NCBI GenBank assembly: GCA_020633895.1
Contig: JACKCT010000006.1
Location: 124,001 to 188,000, forward strand
Direction: 5' to 3'
DNA from: Deltaproteobacteria bacterium
Lineage (GTDB): Bacteria > Lernaellota > Lernaellaia > JACKCT01
DNA length: 64,000 nt
In this document: in pieces, positions 1 to 9,740 of the stretch
How positions within the stretch are numbered: the first letter of the stretch is position 1
Layout of the letters: each line of letters opens with the position of its first letter
Translations under genes and position numbers: made by a program
Notes under the pieces: generated by a model
What the model was told of the DNA's origin: nothing
What the model saw: only the letters and a program-made list of their open reading frames with translations
The model's database searches: none

Positions 1-830
1 GGCGTGGCGGGGATGAGCACCCGGGCCTGGTACGACCCGATGCGCGCCGTGTCGATGATGAGCGTCTGCTCGATCACGCCCGAGGCCAGCACCTGCTCGC
101 CGGTGATGGTCACGGAGAGCTGCTGCGTCAGGACCGTGTCGACGTCAAAGGCGGCCAGATCCTGCATCACGGCGATGAATTCGCTGGTCTTGGGCCGGCC
201 GGAACGGATGACGACGCCGTCCTTGTTGTCGCGCCATTCGAAGATGTCCACGGCCTTTTCCGGGTCGCCGATAAACGGGGCGGCGGCCAGGTATTCGTCG
301 CCGCACTCGCAGTTATTTTCGCACATGTACTGTCGGCCGCTGTCACGAATCACCGTCAGATTGGGATCGATAAAGGGGCCGCCCACGTCGTCGTCATCGT
401 CGTCCGTGACGTCGTCGTCATCGTCATCATCATCCGCGCTGTCGTCATCGGTCGTGTCATCGTCGGCCGTGTCGTCATCGTCGGCCGTGTCGTCATCGTC
501 GGTCGTGTCGTCGTCATCCGTGGCGGTGTCGTCGTCGGAGGTGTCGTCGTCCGCGACAACATCGTCGTCGTCGCCGGCGGCATCATCGTCCGAGGCATCA
601 TCGTCCGAGGAAATGTTATCGTCGTCCGCGGCGAAGTCGTCGTCACCGGTGGCGTCGTCGTCATCGTCGGCCGAAGCCGGAGCCGGGGTGCCGTGAGACG
701 AACCGCTGGTGGCTACTTCGGTGGCCTTGGCGTGGTCTTCCGGACCGCAGGCCGCAAGGGCCGTCGTCATGACCAGCGCGGTCAGGATCACGAACCAGGA
801 CGCGGACGCAAGGGCGCGAAGACGCAACAT
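1..830 (-). CDS. poly-Asp lipoprotein, 3' end beyond the window
   Basis: An open frame runs from ATG at 830-828 to the window edge, giving 276 codons with no stop. The first 28 residues form a lipoprotein signal (Arg-containing n-region, hydrophobic core, lipobox LAAC), so the product should be a lipid-anchored envelope protein. Residues of about 55-120 are almost only Asp broken by Ala, Thr, Ser and Val. After this linker comes a folded-looking part with a small Cys cluster (CENNCECGD) and a mixed sequence that I do not recognise. The linker is encoded by GAC/GAT runs, which make a long Ser-rich false frame on the other strand. The gene reads away from the SUF operon. Function unknown. Confidence 0.8.
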   Translation of the reverse strand, partial: MLRLRALASASWFVILTALVMTTALAACGPEDHAKATEVATSGSSHGTPAPASADDDDDATGDDDFAADDDNISSDDDASDDDAAGDDDDVVADDDTSDDDTATDDDDTTDDDDTADDDDTADDDTTDDDSADDDDDDDDVTDDDDDDVGGPFIDPNLTVIRDSGRQYMCENNCECGDEYLAAAPFIGDPEKAVDIFEWRDNKDGVVIRSGRPKTSEFIAVMQDLAAFDVDTVLTQQLSVTITGEQVLASGVIEQTLIIDTARIGSYQARVLIPAT

Positions 831-1053
831 GGCGCACTACCACCTATCAAAGTCTGGGTGACTTTTTCGAGACCGCCGGTGACGCCCCCCGACGTCGTGG
901 CCGGCAGCGGGTTTCAGATCAGTTTGTCAGGAATTTCGATTGGGCCGCGGGTTGGCTCTGACGACCCGTTCTCAGGAGATGCCTTATAAATCCTACAGCG
1001 CGTCTCTCGCACTGGGCAATTTCTCTATGCGCCCAATCCGGATAAAAAGCAAG

Positions 1054-1102
1054 AAAAAAATTGCGCCCGAAAATATTTTTCCCGTTAATAATGTGGGCGC
1101 AA
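1054..1102 (-). terminator. terminator-like hairpin with T-run, minus strand
   Basis: On the minus strand, perfect 8-bp arms TTGCGCCC (1102-1095) and GGGCGCAA (1068-1061) enclose a 26-nt loop and are followed directly by seven T (1060-1054). It lies about 225 bp upstream of the lipoprotein start at 830, where no upstream gene needs a terminator. It could end a short RNA or attenuate the lipoprotein leader. The long loop makes it weaker than a classic intrinsic terminator. Confidence 0.4.
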
Positions 1103-1236
1103 ATGACTGTCGTTCAAACGGGATTCGGCAAGTTCCTTACAAAAAATGGACTTTGCGGGGCCCTTATTAGAGATATATTTGCAAAAACAATGACTTAGCT
1201 ATTCGGCGGATTCGCCCCGGAGACGGGGGAAAACGG

Positions 1237-1265
1237 TTGACAAGCAGGGATCAATCCCGTAATTT
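1237..1265 (+). promoter_or_regulatory. sigma70-type promoter with dyad in the spacer (suf operon)
   Basis: TTGACA (1237-1242), a 17-bp spacer, then TAATTT (1260-1265). The spacer contains the perfect dyad GGGAT-CA-ATCCC (1247-1258), placed where a bound repressor would block polymerase. It lies about 140 bp before the Rrf2 regulator that starts the SUF operon. Autoregulation by that protein is an inference; the dyad is not the classic IscR site. Confidence 0.55.
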
Positions 1266-1406
1266 CGCCGATATAGAACTGATTAAGTCCTGATTGTTTC
1301 GATGGGAATTTCCAGGAAGAGGCAGGCGGGACAAGACGGTTCGCGGGCCATTTCTTCGCGTGACATCGAATTTTTAGGACGCGCGTTCCGCCAATAAGGA
1401 CGCCTC

Positions 1407-2012
1407 ATGCTGCGTATCAATAAATTGACCGACTACGGCATCGTGTTGCTGACCCGCCTGGTCAACGCCACGGACGACGAAACCTCGTCCGTTCGCGAAC
1501 TGGCCGATCAAACCCGCCTGACGCAGCCGATGACCAGCAAAATCCTCAAAATCCTGACCCGGGAAGGCATTTTGGAGTCTCAGCGAGGCGTGAAGGGCGG
1601 CTACCGGCTGGCCCGCGATTCCCGGGAGATTTCGATGGCCCAGGTCATCACCGCGTTGGAAGGGCCCATCGGCATCACCGAATGCACCTCCCACACCGAC
1701 GATGGCGAGGAAGAATGCCAGTTCATCACCCTGTGCCCGGTGCACGGCAACTGGCAGAAGATCAACCATGTCGTCCAGCAGGCGCTGGCGTCCATCTCGC
1801 TCTATGAAATGGTCTCGCCGGCCGCCGGACTTTTGGACGGCGCCCTGGACGCGGCCACCAAGCCCGCGCCCCCGACGCACGTGGCGGTGAACTTCCGTCC
1901 GGGCATCGGCGGCGGTCGAACCGACGAAGCTCAGGGCGCTTTTAGCGAGGACAACCGTCCGTCGGCCGAAACGGCGGCGGACAACGAAATCCACGAAGCC
2001 AATCTCTCGTAG
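1407..2012 (+). CDS. Rrf2-family Fe-S-sensing regulator (IscR/SufR type)
   Basis: 201-residue transcription factor, first gene of the SUF operon. Residues 2-70 form the Rrf2 winged helix-turn-helix, ending in the typical GVKGGYRLAR wing. Three cysteines, C93, C104 and C110, lie where Rrf2 proteins bind an Fe-S cluster. The spacing and position at the head of a suf operon resemble the proteobacterial SUF regulator group. The family senses Fe-S status and controls cluster-assembly genes. The C-terminus (about 150-201) is a low-complexity tail rich in Ala, Glu and Asn, longer than in IscR. AAGGA (1396-1400) sits 6 nt before the ATG and supports this start. The next gene, sufB, begins 44 bp downstream. 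Confidence 0.88.
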   Translation: MLRINKLTDYGIVLLTRLVNATDDETSSVRELADQTRLTQPMTSKILKILTREGILESQRGVKGGYRLARDSREISMAQVITALEGPIGITECTSHTDDGEEECQFITLCPVHGNWQKINHVVQQALASISLYEMVSPAAGLLDGALDAATKPAPPTHVAVNFRPGIGGGRTDEAQGAFSEDNRPSAETAADNEIHEANLS

Positions 2013-2056
2013 GATCGCCGCGAAGGCGAACGCTAAGTGAGTAGGAGAAAGAGCTC

Positions 2057-3502
<1,446 letters not shown>

Positions 3503-3601
3503 CCGCCCTCCCGGGGAGAAATTCCCGAAACACAACGATGATGTCGGCCGCGAATGACGCGGCCATGAATTTGGAACATTTACGAGAGCATGAGGACGAC
3601 C

Positions 3602-4381
3602 ATGAGCGCATTGCTGGAAATCAAAAACCTCCACGCCGAGGTGGAGGGCAACAAGATCCTCAAGGGGATCAATCTGGAAGTGAATCCGGGCGAGGTGCAC
3701 GCCATCATGGGACCTAACGGCACCGGTAAGAGCACGCTGGCCCAGGTGCTGGCCGGCCACGAGGCCTTTGACGTTACCGACGGCGAGGCGCTGTTCGAGG
3801 GCGAGGACCTGTTGGAGATGGAGCCCGAGGATCGGGCCCGCGCCGGTCTGTTCATGGCCTTTCAGTATCCCGTGGAGATTCCGGGCGTGAACAGCTCCTA
3901 CTTCCTCAAGGCGGCGCTCAACGCCATTCGCAAGCATCGGGGCGAGCCCGAACTGGACGCCATGGAATTCCTGAAACTCGCCAAGGCCAAGATGGCCGAG
4001 TTGGACATGGACCCGGCGTTCCTCAAGCGGCCGGTCAACGAGGGCTTCTCCGGCGGCGAGAAGAAGCGCAACGACATCTTCCAGATGTCCATCCTGGAGC
4101 CCAAGCTGTGCATCCTGGACGAGACGGACTCGGGTCTGGACATCGACGCCCTTCAGGTCGTCGCCGGGGGCGTGAACCGCATGCGCAGCGAGAACCGGGC
4201 CATCGTGGTCATCACGCACTACCAGCGCCTTCTCGAATACATCGTGCCCGATTACGTGCATGTGATGTATGACGGCAAGATCGCCAAGTCCGGCGGCAAG
4301 GAACTGGCCACGGAGTTGGAAGCCAAGGGCTACGGCTGGTTGGAAAAAGGCGGCGCCGCCCCCGCCCATGCCGGCGCTTAA
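3602..4381 (+). CDS. sufC: Fe-S assembly ATPase SufC
   Basis: 259-residue ABC-type ATPase that powers the SufBCD scaffold. Walker A is GPNGTGKST, the signature region [13 protein letters not shown] carries the SufC-type KKRN motif, and Walker B is [12 protein letters not shown] with the Suf-specific Asp/Ser pattern. The ATG at 3602 is chosen over an in-frame ATG 12 bp upstream: GAGG ends 6 nt before it, and the protein then starts [12 protein letters not shown] as in other SufC proteins. It is soluble and works as a dimer with SufB and SufD. The gap to sufD is 36 bp. Confidence 0.97.
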   Translation: MSALLEIKNLHAEVEGNKILKGINLEVNPGEVHAIMGPNGTGKSTLAQVLAGHEAFDVTDGEALFEGEDLLEMEPEDRARAGLFMAFQYPVEIPGVNSSYFLKAALNAIRKHRGEPELDAMEFLKLAKAKMAELDMDPAFLKRPVNEGFSGGEKKRNDIFQMSILEPKLCILDETDSGLDIDALQVVAGGVNRMRSENRAIVVITHYQRLLEYIVPDYVHVMYDGKIAKSGGKELATELEAKGYGWLEKGGAAPAHAGA

Positions 4382-4417
4382 GGCGACAGGAAAAAAAGAA
4401 AGAAGAAGGACGACATC

Positions 4418-5746
4418 ATGCCCAACGAAACCGACTACGTCTCCCGATTCGAAGCCGCCTCCAAAAACGCCGACGAGCCGTCGTGGCTCGCCGAATTGCG
4501 CCGCAAGGCCATCGACGATTTTCAGCGCCAGGGCTTTCCCACCACCAAGAACGAGTGGTGGCGGGACACCAGCGTGAAGGCGATCGTGGAATCCGATTTC
4601 CGGGACGCCGACGGCTCGCCCGACGTGCCCAAGCCGTTGGTCAACGCCGCCACGCTGGAAGGCGCCATCGGCGGCCACCGCGTCGCCTTCGTCAACGGCA
4701 AGTTCTCGGATGAGTTGTCCCACATCGGCGCGCTGCCCGAGGGCGTGTTCGTGGGCCGTCTGTCCGATTTCGCCAAGGCCCATCCGGACAAATTCGAACA
4801 GCTTCTGGCCAAGACCGCCAAAACCGACGACGCGCCCTTCGCCGCGCTGAACACCGCGTTCTGGCGGGACGGGGCGTGCGTGTTCGTGCCCAAGGGGCAG
4901 TCGATCGACGAGACCGTGCATATCGTCTATCTGACGCAGACCAACGGGCACGCCACCATCGACCATCCCCGCAATCTGATCGTGTTGGAGGACGACGCCA
5001 AGGCGGACGTCATCGAGCACTACGTGGGCATGGACAAGTGCCTGGCGTATTTCAACAACGTCGTCACCGAAGTCGTGATGGGCGAGCGCGCCTTCTTGGA
5101 TCACCTCAAGTTGCAACAGGAATCGCCCTGCGCCTTCCACGTCGCCACCATGGAGATTCGCCAGCGGGGCAAGTCCAACTTCGCCACCAACTCGATCTCC
5201 CTGGGCGGGCGCCTGGTGCGCAACGATTTTTCCACGGCGCTGGACGGCGAGTTCATCGAATCGACCATGGACGGCCTGTTTCTGGTCGACGGTGAGCAGC
5301 ATGTGGATCACCACACCAAGATCGACCACCTGATGCCCAACTGCCACTCGTTCGAGACGTTCAAGGGCATCCTGGGCGGCAAGTCCCGGGGCGTGTTCAA
5401 CGGGCGGATTTACGTGGAGAAGGACGCCCAGAAGACCGACGCCAAGCAGACCAGCCGCAACCTGCTGCTCTCCAAGGACGCCACGGCCAACGCCCGGCCC
5501 CAGCTCGAGATCTACGCCGACGACGTCAAATGCACCCACGGCGCCACCATCGGCCAGCTCGACAGCAACGCGCTGTTCTATCTGCGTTCGCGGGGTATCG
5601 GCGAGGCCGAGGCCTATAAGATTCTCGTGTACGCCTTCGCCGGCGACATGATCCATCGCATCAAGAACCTGGGGGCGCGGGAGACGCTGGAGGCCAAGCT
5701 CATCGAGCTTCTGCCCAAGGCGACCTATTTGGAGGAGGCGTCATGA
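4418..5746 (+). CDS. sufD: Fe-S assembly protein SufD
   Basis: 442-residue partner of SufB in the SufBCD complex. The C-terminal SufBD core carries KCTHGATIGQLD, matching the Cys/His pair of E. coli SufD that helps cluster formation at the SufB-SufD interface, followed by the usual YLRSRGI helix. The N-terminal third is variable, as is common in SufD. AAGGA (4406-4410) lies 7 nt before the ATG. Its TGA overlaps the ATG of sufS (ATGA at 5743-5746), so the two are translationally coupled. Confidence 0.96.
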   Translation: MPNETDYVSRFEAASKNADEPSWLAELRRKAIDDFQRQGFPTTKNEWWRDTSVKAIVESDFRDADGSPDVPKPLVNAATLEGAIGGHRVAFVNGKFSDELSHIGALPEGVFVGRLSDFAKAHPDKFEQLLAKTAKTDDAPFAALNTAFWRDGACVFVPKGQSIDETVHIVYLTQTNGHATIDHPRNLIVLEDDAKADVIEHYVGMDKCLAYFNNVVTEVVMGERAFLDHLKLQQESPCAFHVATMEIRQRGKSNFATNSISLGGRLVRNDFSTALDGEFIESTMDGLFLVDGEQHVDHHTKIDHLMPNCHSFETFKGILGGKSRGVFNGRIYVEKDAQKTDAKQTSRNLLLSKDATANARPQLEIYADDVKCTHGATIGQLDSNALFYLRSRGIGEAEAYKILVYAFAGDMIHRIKNLGARETLEAKLIELLPKATYLEEAS

Positions 5747-7008
5747 CCGCCCAATCGGTCCGGGCCGCCAGTGCGATGCTCGACGGGGGAGCCTTCGACG
5801 TCGAACGGTATCGCGCCGATTTCCCCATCTTGACCACGCAGGTGCGCGGCAAGGAACTGGTCTATCTGGACAACGCCGCCTCCGCGCAAAAGCCTCGGCA
5901 GGTCATCGACGCGATCGCCGAATTCGACCGCGCCAGCTACGCGAATATCCATCGCGGAGTGCATCACCTCAGCCAGGTGGCGACCAAGGCCTACGAAGGC
6001 GCGCGGGACAAGGTCCGGGCGTTCATGAACGCCGAGCAGGATCGGGAGATCATCTTCGTGCGAGGCACCACCGAGGCGATCAACCTGGTGGCGTCCTCCT
6101 ACGGTCGCGCGAACTTGCAAGCCGGGGACGAAATCCTCATCACGCACCTGGAGCACCACTCCAACATCGTGCCTTGGCAGATTCTCTGCCAGCAGACCGG
6201 CGCGGTGCTCAAGGTGGCGCCCATCAGCGACGAGGGCGAGATCGTCATGGACGAGTTCAAGAAGCTCGTCGGCAAGAAGACGAAGATCGTCGCCGTCAAC
6301 CACGTCTCCAACGCCCTGGGCACGATCAACCCGGTGGACGAGATCATCGCCCTGGCCCACGAGGTCGGCGCGGTGGCGCTCATCGACGGCGCCCAGTCCG
6401 CCCCCCATCTGGCCATCGACGTGCGGGCGCTGGACGCGGATTTTTACGCCTTTTCCAGCCACAAGATCTTCGGCCCCACGGGTGTCGGCGTGCTCTACGG
6501 CAAGGCGGCGCTGCTGGAAGCCATGCCTCCCTACCAGGGCGGCGGCGACATGATCAGCTATGTCACCTTCGAGGAGACGCGCTACAACCGCATCCCGTAC
6601 AAATTCGAAGCCGGGACGCCCAACATCACCGGCGTGGTGGGCATGGGCGCGGCGATCGACTACATCCAGTCCGTCGGGCTGGACGCCATCGGCGCGTATG
6701 AGCACGAACTGCTTGAATACGCCACCGAGCGCGTAGGCGCCGTCGAGGGCGTGCGGCTGGTCGGCACCGCGGCGAAAAAGGCGGGCGTGCTTTCGTTCGT
6801 CATCGACGGAGTGCATCCCCATGATGTGGGCACGATCCTGGATCAGGCGGGCATCGCCATCCGGGCCGGGCACCACTGCGCCCAGCCGGTGATGGATCGC
6901 TTCGGCATTCCGGCCACGGCCCGGGCCTCGTTCGCGTTTTACAACACGAAGGCCGAGATCGACGCCCTGGTCGACGGCATTCATCAGATTCGCAAGGTGT
7001 TCGGCTAA
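5743..7008 (+). CDS. sufS: cysteine desulfurase SufS
   Basis: 421-residue PLP-dependent group II cysteine desulfurase that releases sulfur from cysteine for cluster assembly. The PLP lysine is in SSHKIFGPTG, and the persulfide-forming cysteine is in RAGHHCAQP. An N-terminal extension of about 20 residues precedes the usual YRADFPIL start; a later start is possible, but the ATGA overlap with sufD favours this one. Its TAA overlaps the ATG of the sufU-like gene by one base. SufS acts with SufU here, since no sufE is present in the operon. Confidence 0.96.
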   Translation: MTAQSVRAASAMLDGGAFDVERYRADFPILTTQVRGKELVYLDNAASAQKPRQVIDAIAEFDRASYANIHRGVHHLSQVATKAYEGARDKVRAFMNAEQDREIIFVRGTTEAINLVASSYGRANLQAGDEILITHLEHHSNIVPWQILCQQTGAVLKVAPISDEGEIVMDEFKKLVGKKTKIVAVNHVSNALGTINPVDEIIALAHEVGAVALIDGAQSAPHLAIDVRALDADFYAFSSHKIFGPTGVGVLYGKAALLEAMPPYQGGGDMISYVTFEETRYNRIPYKFEAGTPNITGVVGMGAAIDYIQSVGLDAIGAYEHELLEYATERVGAVEGVRLVGTAAKKAGVLSFVIDGVHPHDVGTILDQAGIAIRAGHHCAQPVMDRFGIPATARASFAFYNTKAEIDALVDGIHQIRKVFG

Positions 7009-7466
7009 TGGCGTCCGATCTTCGCGAGCTGTATCAAGAGGTCATCCTCGACCACAACAAGAAGCCGCGGAACTTCCGCGAGATGGAGCCCTTCGACCGG
7101 AAGGTGGAGGGCTTCAATCCCCTGTGCGGCGACCGGCTGACGTTGTTCATGAAGATCGAGGACGGGGTCATCAAGGACGTGACGTTTCAGGGATCGGGCT
7201 GCGCGATTTCCACGGCGTCGGCGTCGATGATGACCGAGGCGCTGGTCGGCAAGACCTTCGAGGAAGCCGAGCAGATGTTCTCCGAGTTCCACGACCTGGT
7301 CACCGGCGATCCCACCGACGAGCCGAAGGTGGGCGAGCACCTGGACAAGCTGGAGATCTTCGCGGGCATCCGCGAGTTCCCCGCGCGCGTGAAGTGCGCG
7401 ACGTTGTGCTGGCATACGGCCAAGGCCGCCCTCGAGGGCGGGCAAAAGAGCGTTTCCACCGAATAG
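7008..7466 (+). CDS. sufU: SufU-type sulfurtransferase/scaffold protein
   Basis: 152-residue NifU-N/IscU-fold protein. Three cysteine sites are conserved: NPLCGD, GSGCAIS and VKCATLCW. The insert of about 20 residues before the last cysteine (DLVTGDPTDEPKVGEHL region) is the mark of SufU against IscU. SufU is a zinc-dependent sulfur acceptor for SufS. The start overlaps the sufS stop codon, so translation is coupled. A 66-bp gap separates it from the next gene. Confidence 0.93.
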   Translation: MASDLRELYQEVILDHNKKPRNFREMEPFDRKVEGFNPLCGDRLTLFMKIEDGVIKDVTFQGSGCAISTASASMMTEALVGKTFEEAEQMFSEFHDLVTGDPTDEPKVGEHLDKLEIFAGIREFPARVKCATLCWHTAKAALEGGQKSVSTE

Positions 7467-7532
7467 GCGACGAGCAGGCGAACGGTTGTCGCTTAGAAGC
7501 GGCGGCCGCGCCGTGACGCGGGAGCAAAGGAT

Positions 7533-7892
7533 ATGACCGAAGGGCTGAGCGCCGTTCAAGAAGCGGAGATCGACGGGACCGAGGGCCTGTCGCCCCTGGA
7601 AAAAGAGGTGATCGCGTCCCTGCGCACCTGCTACGATCCGGAGATTCCGGTCAACATCTACGACCTGGGCCTGATCTACGACATCGACATCGACCCGTCG
7701 GGCGCGGCGACCGTGCGCATGACGCTCACTTCGCCCAACTGCCCGGTGGCCGAGTCCCTGCCGCTGGACGTGCAGACCGCCGTCGCCTCCACCGAAGGCA
7801 TCACCGCCGCCAAGGTCGACGTGGTCTGGGAGCCGCCTTGGGACCCGGAGATGATGTCCGAGGCCGCCAAGCTCGAACTCAATATGTTCTAA
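7533..7892 (+). CDS. sufT: DUF59/MIP18-family Fe-S assembly protein SufT
   Basis: 119-residue protein that is almost entirely one DUF59 domain (about 25-105). It carries the family hallmarks CYDPEIPVNIYDLGLIY, SPNCPVAESL and EPPWDPEMMS. SufT-type proteins aid maturation or delivery of Fe-S clusters. GGAG (7521-7524) precedes the ATG by 8 nt. As the last gene of the SUF run it completes a BCDSUT set. A 105-bp inverted-repeat element follows 22 bp after its stop. Confidence 0.93.
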   Translation: MTEGLSAVQEAEIDGTEGLSPLEKEVIASLRTCYDPEIPVNIYDLGLIYDIDIDPSGAATVRMTLTSPNCPVAESLPLDVQTAVASTEGITAAKVDVVWEPPWDPEMMSEAAKLELNMF

Positions 7893-7914
7893 CGCACCTG
7901 GGTGGGGTCTTTAA

Positions 7915-8019
7915 GGGTGCCACACTCTTGGGCCGACGAAGTCGGACAAGGGTGTGTCCTTTTCCGGTTCGATTTTCACACCTTCTCTCCACCTTCAGTG
8001 TCGCGAAAGTGTGGCACCC
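7915..8019. repeat. 105-bp inverted-repeat element (GGGTGCCACACT ends)
   Basis: Perfect 12-bp inverted ends, GGGTGCCACACT (7915-7926) and AGTGTGGCACCC (8008-8019), flank a core with a second, inner inverted pair (AAGGGTGTG against CACACCTT). It fills the gap between sufT and the next gene. A single end, GGGTGCCACAC, is seen again at 38571-38581, which suggests a dispersed family. As RNA it would form a long hairpin on either strand. Confidence 0.7.
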
Positions 8020-8051
8020 GCGCGGTCGCCGCTCATGGAGTGCCGTCCCTC

Positions 8052-8768
8052 GTGATCAAAAACAACACCGCCAAGGTGCTCAAGGTCGAGTACTTCACCG
8101 AGCGTGTTTACGAGATCACGCTGGAACGCAACGACCTGCCGTTCAAGGTAGGCATGGCGCTGTCGATCGTGGGGCCGGACGGCAAGACGGTGCGGTCGTT
8201 TTCCCTGTCGTCGGGACTGCATGAGGACGAGTTCCGCATGCTCATCAAGGAGATCCCCGGCGGCAAGCTTTCGCCCTGGCTTGGGCAAATGAAGCCCGGC
8301 GACGAGGTGCAGTTTCGCGGGCCCTTCGGGCCCTTTCGCCCGGGCGACCACGGCGGCGATCCGTTCTGCTACATCGCCACGGGCACGGGCATCACGCCGC
8401 TGCTCTCCCACTTCCACAGCCACCCCGAGCGGCCGCCCGCGCGCCTGCTGTACGGAGTGCGTCATGTCCGTGAGGCGGTGTTTTTCGACACGCTGTCCGG
8501 CTGGTGCCCGACCACCCTTTGCGTCAGCGGCGAGGATCCGCCCGAGGGCCATCATCGCGGCCGCGTCACCGACATCCTGGACACGCTGCCCCTCGAAGCG
8601 CCCATGCACTACGACCTGTGCGGCCTGGACGACATGATCTTCGACGTGCGCGATTGGCTCATGGAGCGCGGCGTCGAAAAAGATCGCATCCACCACGAGG
8701 TTTTCTTCCGCGCCCCCCGCAAGCTTCCGCCCCTGCCGCCGAAAAAGCCGCCCACGCACGGGGCGTGA
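8052..8768 (+). CDS. ferredoxin-NADP reductase-like flavoprotein
   Basis: 238 residues with the two-domain FNR layout. The N-terminal half is a FAD-binding barrel with VRSFSLSSG. The C-terminal half is an NAD(P)-binding domain with GTGITPLLSHF and the typical end YDLCGLDDMIFDV...IHHEVFF. It moves electrons between a pyridine nucleotide and ferredoxin or flavodoxin. GTG at 8052 is chosen because GGAG lies 11 nt upstream and the longer in-frame version would be translated from the inverted-repeat element. Its position after the SUF genes could mean it supplies electrons for cluster assembly, but the 160-bp gap leaves this open. Part of this gene is duplicated downstream at 9451-9656. Confidence 0.85.
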   Translation: MIKNNTAKVLKVEYFTERVYEITLERNDLPFKVGMALSIVGPDGKTVRSFSLSSGLHEDEFRMLIKEIPGGKLSPWLGQMKPGDEVQFRGPFGPFRPGDHGGDPFCYIATGTGITPLLSHFHSHPERPPARLLYGVRHVREAVFFDTLSGWCPTTLCVSGEDPPEGHHRGRVTDILDTLPLEAPMHYDLCGLDDMIFDVRDWLMERGVEKDRIHHEVFFRAPRKLPPLPPKKPPTHGA

Positions 8769-8806
8769 GCCGTTCACAAAATTCTCGCGTTTTCGTTTCC
8801 TGATCG

Positions 8807-8812
8807 TATAAT
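8807..8812 (+). promoter_or_regulatory. -10 element TATAAT upstream of first Cys-rich lipoprotein
   Basis: A consensus TATAAT lies 39 bp before the lipoprotein start at 8851. No good -35 is seen at 16-18 bp. The duplicated downstream copy keeps a related element (GTCGTATGCT) at the matching place before 9741, which supports a promoter inherited by both copies. Confidence 0.45.
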
Positions 8813-8850
8813 GACGTCGTCGCATAGTTATCTTGTGTCAGGAGTTCGAA

Positions 8851-9396
8851 ATGAAGCATCGCATTCCGTCGGCGTTCCTGTGCTCTATTCTACTGGTGAT
8901 CGTCCTATTCGCATGCACACCATCCGACGACGAGGACGATCCGGTGGGCGTGGATAGGGGGGACGACACGAGCGATGACGACAGCGACCTGAGCGATGCG
9001 GACCCCGCGTGCGACCGTGGATGCATGGTGGAATTTTTTGACGCTTCCGCCGATTGCTATATCACCGGTGAAGGAAGCCTGTGCTATCAACCGGTTCGGG
9101 AAAAGGCGATCGAGTGCCTGCGCGGTTGCGACAATTGTTTTGCCGATCGGAGCACTCCGGATGGCGGAAGCGTCGATGCCATCGACTGTTATAGCGACGG
9201 TTGTGACGATACCGCGCGCGAATCGAGCCGGACTTTTACCGAATGCATGGGCGTTGAGTATGAGTGCATGGTTGCCTGCAATTCGGCGATGGCGGAATGC
9301 TGGGATGCCTCCCTTTCCGACGAAGAGCGAGACGTCTGTCAAAAGTCCGAGGTGAATTGCCAAAAATCATGTTTCGCCGCGGCGGAAGACGCCTAG
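8851..9396 (+). CDS. 16-cysteine poly-Asp lipoprotein, copy 1
   Basis: 181-residue lipoprotein of unknown function. The signal ends in the lipobox LFAC (C22), followed by an acidic linker with Asp clusters (about 25-52). The rest holds 16 cysteines, opening with ACDRGC and closing with CQKSEVNCQKSC. All 16 line up with those of the paralogue at 9741, while the residues between differ widely, so a disulfide-rich fold is likely. AGGAG (8840-8844) is 6 nt before the ATG at 8851, preferred over an ATG 18 bp upstream. It is one half of a tandem duplication. Confidence 0.85.
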   Translation: MKHRIPSAFLCSILLVIVLFACTPSDDEDDPVGVDRGDDTSDDDSDLSDADPACDRGCMVEFFDASADCYITGEGSLCYQPVREKAIECLRGCDNCFADRSTPDGGSVDAIDCYSDGCDDTARESSRTFTECMGVEYECMVACNSAMAECWDASLSDEERDVCQKSEVNCQKSCFAAAEDA

Positions 9397-9409
9397 GGCC
9401 GGCGTCTCC

Positions 9410-9447
9410 GGCAATTTGTCGAACGGTATCACGACGGAGTAGACGCC
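9410..9447 (-). pseudogene. fragment of the CoA-transferase/acetyltransferase 3' region
   Basis: These 38 bases match 10421-10458, inside the gene at 10348-12273, at about 30 of 38 positions. Read on the minus strand they give VYSVVIPFDKLP against VYSIVMPFDKLP, and most differences are at third codon positions. The piece has no start or stop of its own. It marks the right-hand border of the duplicated unit. Confidence 0.75.
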
Positions 9448-9450
9448 CCG

Positions 9451-9656
9451 GCACCTGTTCTACGGGATGCTTCATGGGCGGCTGTGTTATTCGACCGACG
9501 GCCCTCGCAGCGCCCATGCACTATGACCTGTGCGGCCTGGACGACTTGATCTTCGACGTGCGCGATCGGCCCATGGAACGCCGCGTCGAAAAAGATCGCA
9601 TCCACCATGAGGTCTTCTTCCGCGCTCCCCGCAAGCTCCCGACGCATCAGGGCTGA
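9451..9656 (+). pseudogene. truncated copy of the FNR-like gene 3' end
   Basis: Bases 9451-9487 resemble 8441-8477, and 9511-9650 closely match 8599-8740, both inside the FNR-like gene; the stretch between is deleted. In frame it reads APMHYDLCGLDDLIFDVRD...IHHEVFFRAPRKLPTHQG and then a stop, nearly the C-terminus of the intact protein. There is no start, FAD domain or nucleotide-binding motif, so it is a remnant. It lies just upstream of the second Cys-rich lipoprotein, as the intact gene lies upstream of the first. Confidence 0.85.
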
Positions 9657-9740
9657 ATACCTAAAAAAGCTTTGGTGTTTCTACCGACCGAGTCGTATGC
9701 TGTCGGCGTTCACTGATGAACTTTTGGTGAGGAGTCCGCG

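Larger units (their letters stand above)
831..1406. other. 576-bp intergenic region between divergent genes
   Basis: No convincing gene is seen here. The stretch 1020-1200 is clearly AT-richer than its surroundings and holds A/T runs, a terminator-like hairpin read leftwards (1054-1102) and a good sigma70-type promoter read rightwards (1237-1265). Both the leftward lipoprotein gene and the rightward SUF operon must be controlled from this region. Confidence 0.6.

Noticed and set aside
4-696. Ser-rich plus-strand frame at the window start
   Set aside because: It is antisense to the poly-Asp lipoprotein: GAC/GAT runs read as TCG/TCA on the other strand.
940-1170. 76-codon plus-strand frame upstream of the SUF promoter
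   Set aside because: Basic, low-complexity translation in an AT-rich regulatory region with no ribosome site.
1266-1300. Classic IscR-type site just after the -10 (ACTGATTAAGTCC)
   Set aside because: Only a loose match to the known IscR consensus, without the expected inverted arms.
7902-8051. Longer start for the FNR-like protein
   Set aside because: It would translate the inverted-repeat element; the added residues do not look like a flavoprotein N-terminus.
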